From assembly GCA_905221605.1 (NCBI GenBank), contig CAJNDS010000205.1, forward strand, positions 1-64,000: a stretch of 64,000 bases of DNA. The letters are read 5' to 3'. This document shows, piece by piece, positions 62,300 to 64,000 of this stretch. The first letter of the stretch is position 1, and every line of letters starts with the position of its first letter. The translations under genes were made by a program, and so were the position numbers. This DNA comes from Symbiodinium natans (Eukaryota; Sar; Dinophyceae; Suessiales; Symbiodiniaceae). The notes beneath the pieces were generated by a model. That model searched no databases. It saw nothing but the letters and a program-made list of their open reading frames with translations, and had not been told where the DNA came from.

Positions 62300-64000
62300 G
62301 GGGTTCACGGTTTACGGTAAAGGGTCTGGAGTCTAGGGTTTGAAGTCTGGAGGTTCAGTAGGGTTTCAGGGATACGTCACATGTTCGACGCACACCACCA
62401 CACGGGACAAACAAGTGTGGTGATGTGTGTGCCAAGACTCGCGTGCCCCGCCTAACCCGAACACCCAATGTATGCTTGGGTTTTGGGTTTTCATTCGGAG
62501 GAGAAACCCCTCTCCTCTTGGAGCATCTGGGGCCAAAGACCTTTACAGAACGGGGTCCTGGAAGCTGCAAATCCTAAAGAAGCCACGGTGCCGCATCGGA
62601 CCCGAGCGGTCGAAGAGGCCCAGGCTCCGAAGCACCGAGGGGCCACCGTAGCACCATGTAGGATTGACCGCAAAGTATCGATTCCAGACGCCGCTGCATG
62701 TTTCTAGAGGGCAAGGTCGAAACCTATTGGGCTTCGGAGCAAAATATTTGTACTCTTGGGAGGGCCGAACAGAAAAAGTAACAACTCTAACAAAGCTGGA
62801 AAAAGCCAACTCCCAAAAAGCCAAATTCAAAGTACGACAACAAAAACAAGCATTATCCGAATCTCTGCGAAAGTTTTGCGAAAGCTTTGGGTCTACAACC
62901 CAAGGCTCCCGGAAAGTTGCGCTTTTGGGGAGAATGTGTACGGTTTTGCTGGAATTGTTATAATTACCTTGTTTTTTTGTGTTGTTTTCTGGCTTTGGTA
63001 TCCCAGGTCCCCATTCTCCCACGAGTATTCTTGGGTATCGTTTTGGTATTGGCTTTTTTGGTGAAATCTTCCGCGCACCATCATCGGTGTGGCTTTCGTA
63101 TCATGGGAATGGAAGAGATATCCGCTCCCCGCAACCTTCATTTAATGGGTTATTTCCAGAAGAAAGATTCAAAATAATTCCCCTCAAAGTCCAAATTCAC
63201 CCGTCTTCCCCCAAATCCTATCGAGTTATGTGATTCAGAGCATGAACAATCACAAGATATCTGCGCGTGGATAGTCTCGTTTGCTCACGGGCTTCGTCTA
63301 ATGGATACTATTGAAGAAGAACACTAAAATTCATCGTTTGAGAGGTTTCCTGTCTTTGTTGCTTGGCAGCTTTATATTGTATCAAAAGTATTAGGCGTCT
63401 TTATATTGTATTAAAAGTATTATTTATATACATACGTGTATGATGTGGGTAGTTATTCCGTCTCTTTTCTTGTATTTCTGTAGGCTTGTTGGGTTGGCTT
63501 TCGCCGGGACGCTGCCTTTTGTTTGGTCTAACTTGGGGGTATCACCTGACGAGTGCTTTGTTGGATTCAGAAAAAGGGCTTGTGAAACGACAGGAAGGGT
63601 ACTGGTTCAAACAACCCTCGCTTGGTTGTGTTGGCCATGGTTGGCCCGATACAAACGTTCTAGCAAAGGTTCCGGGCTTTGAAAAGATGATTGGCTTTTG
63701 CTTGGTTTCAGCGCGGCCCTCCTGTAATCTCGGTTTTGGGGGGAGAAGCCAGAAAACGCGACGCGCAAATTTCGGGAGCCGCGCGGTTTCCGGACTCCAG
63801 TCTCCCGACTCCAGACTCCGGACCGATTCCGAATCCGGGAAATCCCGGGCCTCCCCCTAATGCGAACGGAGTGAGTGGGGTGGGCCCAAAAGCAACAACC
63901 ACCGCAATCCAGACCCCAAAAAGCCCCAAAAGTCTCCCAAACCAGTCAATCCTTGCAGCTAGATACGTGGCGGTCAACTAGGGGGTTTGATGGCATTGGG
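62300..64000. other. 1.7 kb with no supported gene
   Basis: Overlapping frames on both strands, none with a motif. A segment rich in TTAAAAGTATTATTTATATA lies near 63380-63440. It may be intron of the monooxygenase gene or intergenic. Confidence 0.3.

Overview
The window looks like nuclear DNA of a dinoflagellate, probably Symbiodiniaceae or a relative. Supporting evidence: genes cut into small exons with relaxed introns (GT-AG and GC-AG, possibly GA-AG), abundant TTTAGGG/CCCTAAA tracts inside introns, a voltage-gated channel with C-terminal EF-hands of a type common in dinoflagellates, a DUF268 methyltransferase-like gene, and retroelements with very diverged polyproteins. This is inferred from gene style; no rRNA, spliced-leader RNA or tRNA gene was seen.

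Layout. 1-430 is a sharply AT-rich block unlike the rest. 2.4-3.8 kb: a two-exon DUF268 gene on the minus strand. 4.1-8.1 kb: a minus-strand Asp-box/BNR repeat gene bracketed by two 0.67-kb direct repeats. 8.7-9.4 kb: a composite satellite that recurs in opposite orientation at 38.8-39.6 kb. 10.8-11.4 kb: a long trinucleotide microsatellite. 15.2-24.0 kb: a decayed retroelement that encodes a tyrosine recombinase, a Cys/His motif, a C5-methyltransferase-like domain, reverse transcriptase and RNase H. Two small ORFs follow it, one with a ubiquitin-like pattern, and a pair of 166-bp direct repeats.

24.7-25.8 kb: a short non-autonomous LTR-like element. 26,992-37,422: a complete Ty1/copia-type LTR retrotransposon with two apparently identical 157-bp TG...CA LTRs, a T5 target duplication and an initiator-tRNA-like primer site. 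Inside its pol sits a 1,906-bp inverted-repeat transposon with an exact 8-bp target duplication; taking out the insert and one duplication copy leaves the pol frame open. 39.7-40.6 kb: a broken LINE-type endonuclease.

45.3-52.5 kb: a plus-strand voltage-gated cation channel gene that can be modelled as 13 exons (voltage sensor, pore, S6, two EF-hands, coiled coil). Its introns carry CCCTAAA arrays, microsatellites and small palindromic elements. Its stop codon lies at the edge of a TA-flanked MITE. 58.5-61.5 kb: exons of a plus-strand FAD-dependent monooxygenase gene, probably incomplete in the model. The remaining DNA is intergenic or intronic and rich in repeats.

Most of the coding capacity belongs to mobile elements; the host genes (DUF268, Asp-box, channel, monooxygenase) show no evident functional link. 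All calls come from reading the sequence and from knowledge of the families; no database search or alignment was run.
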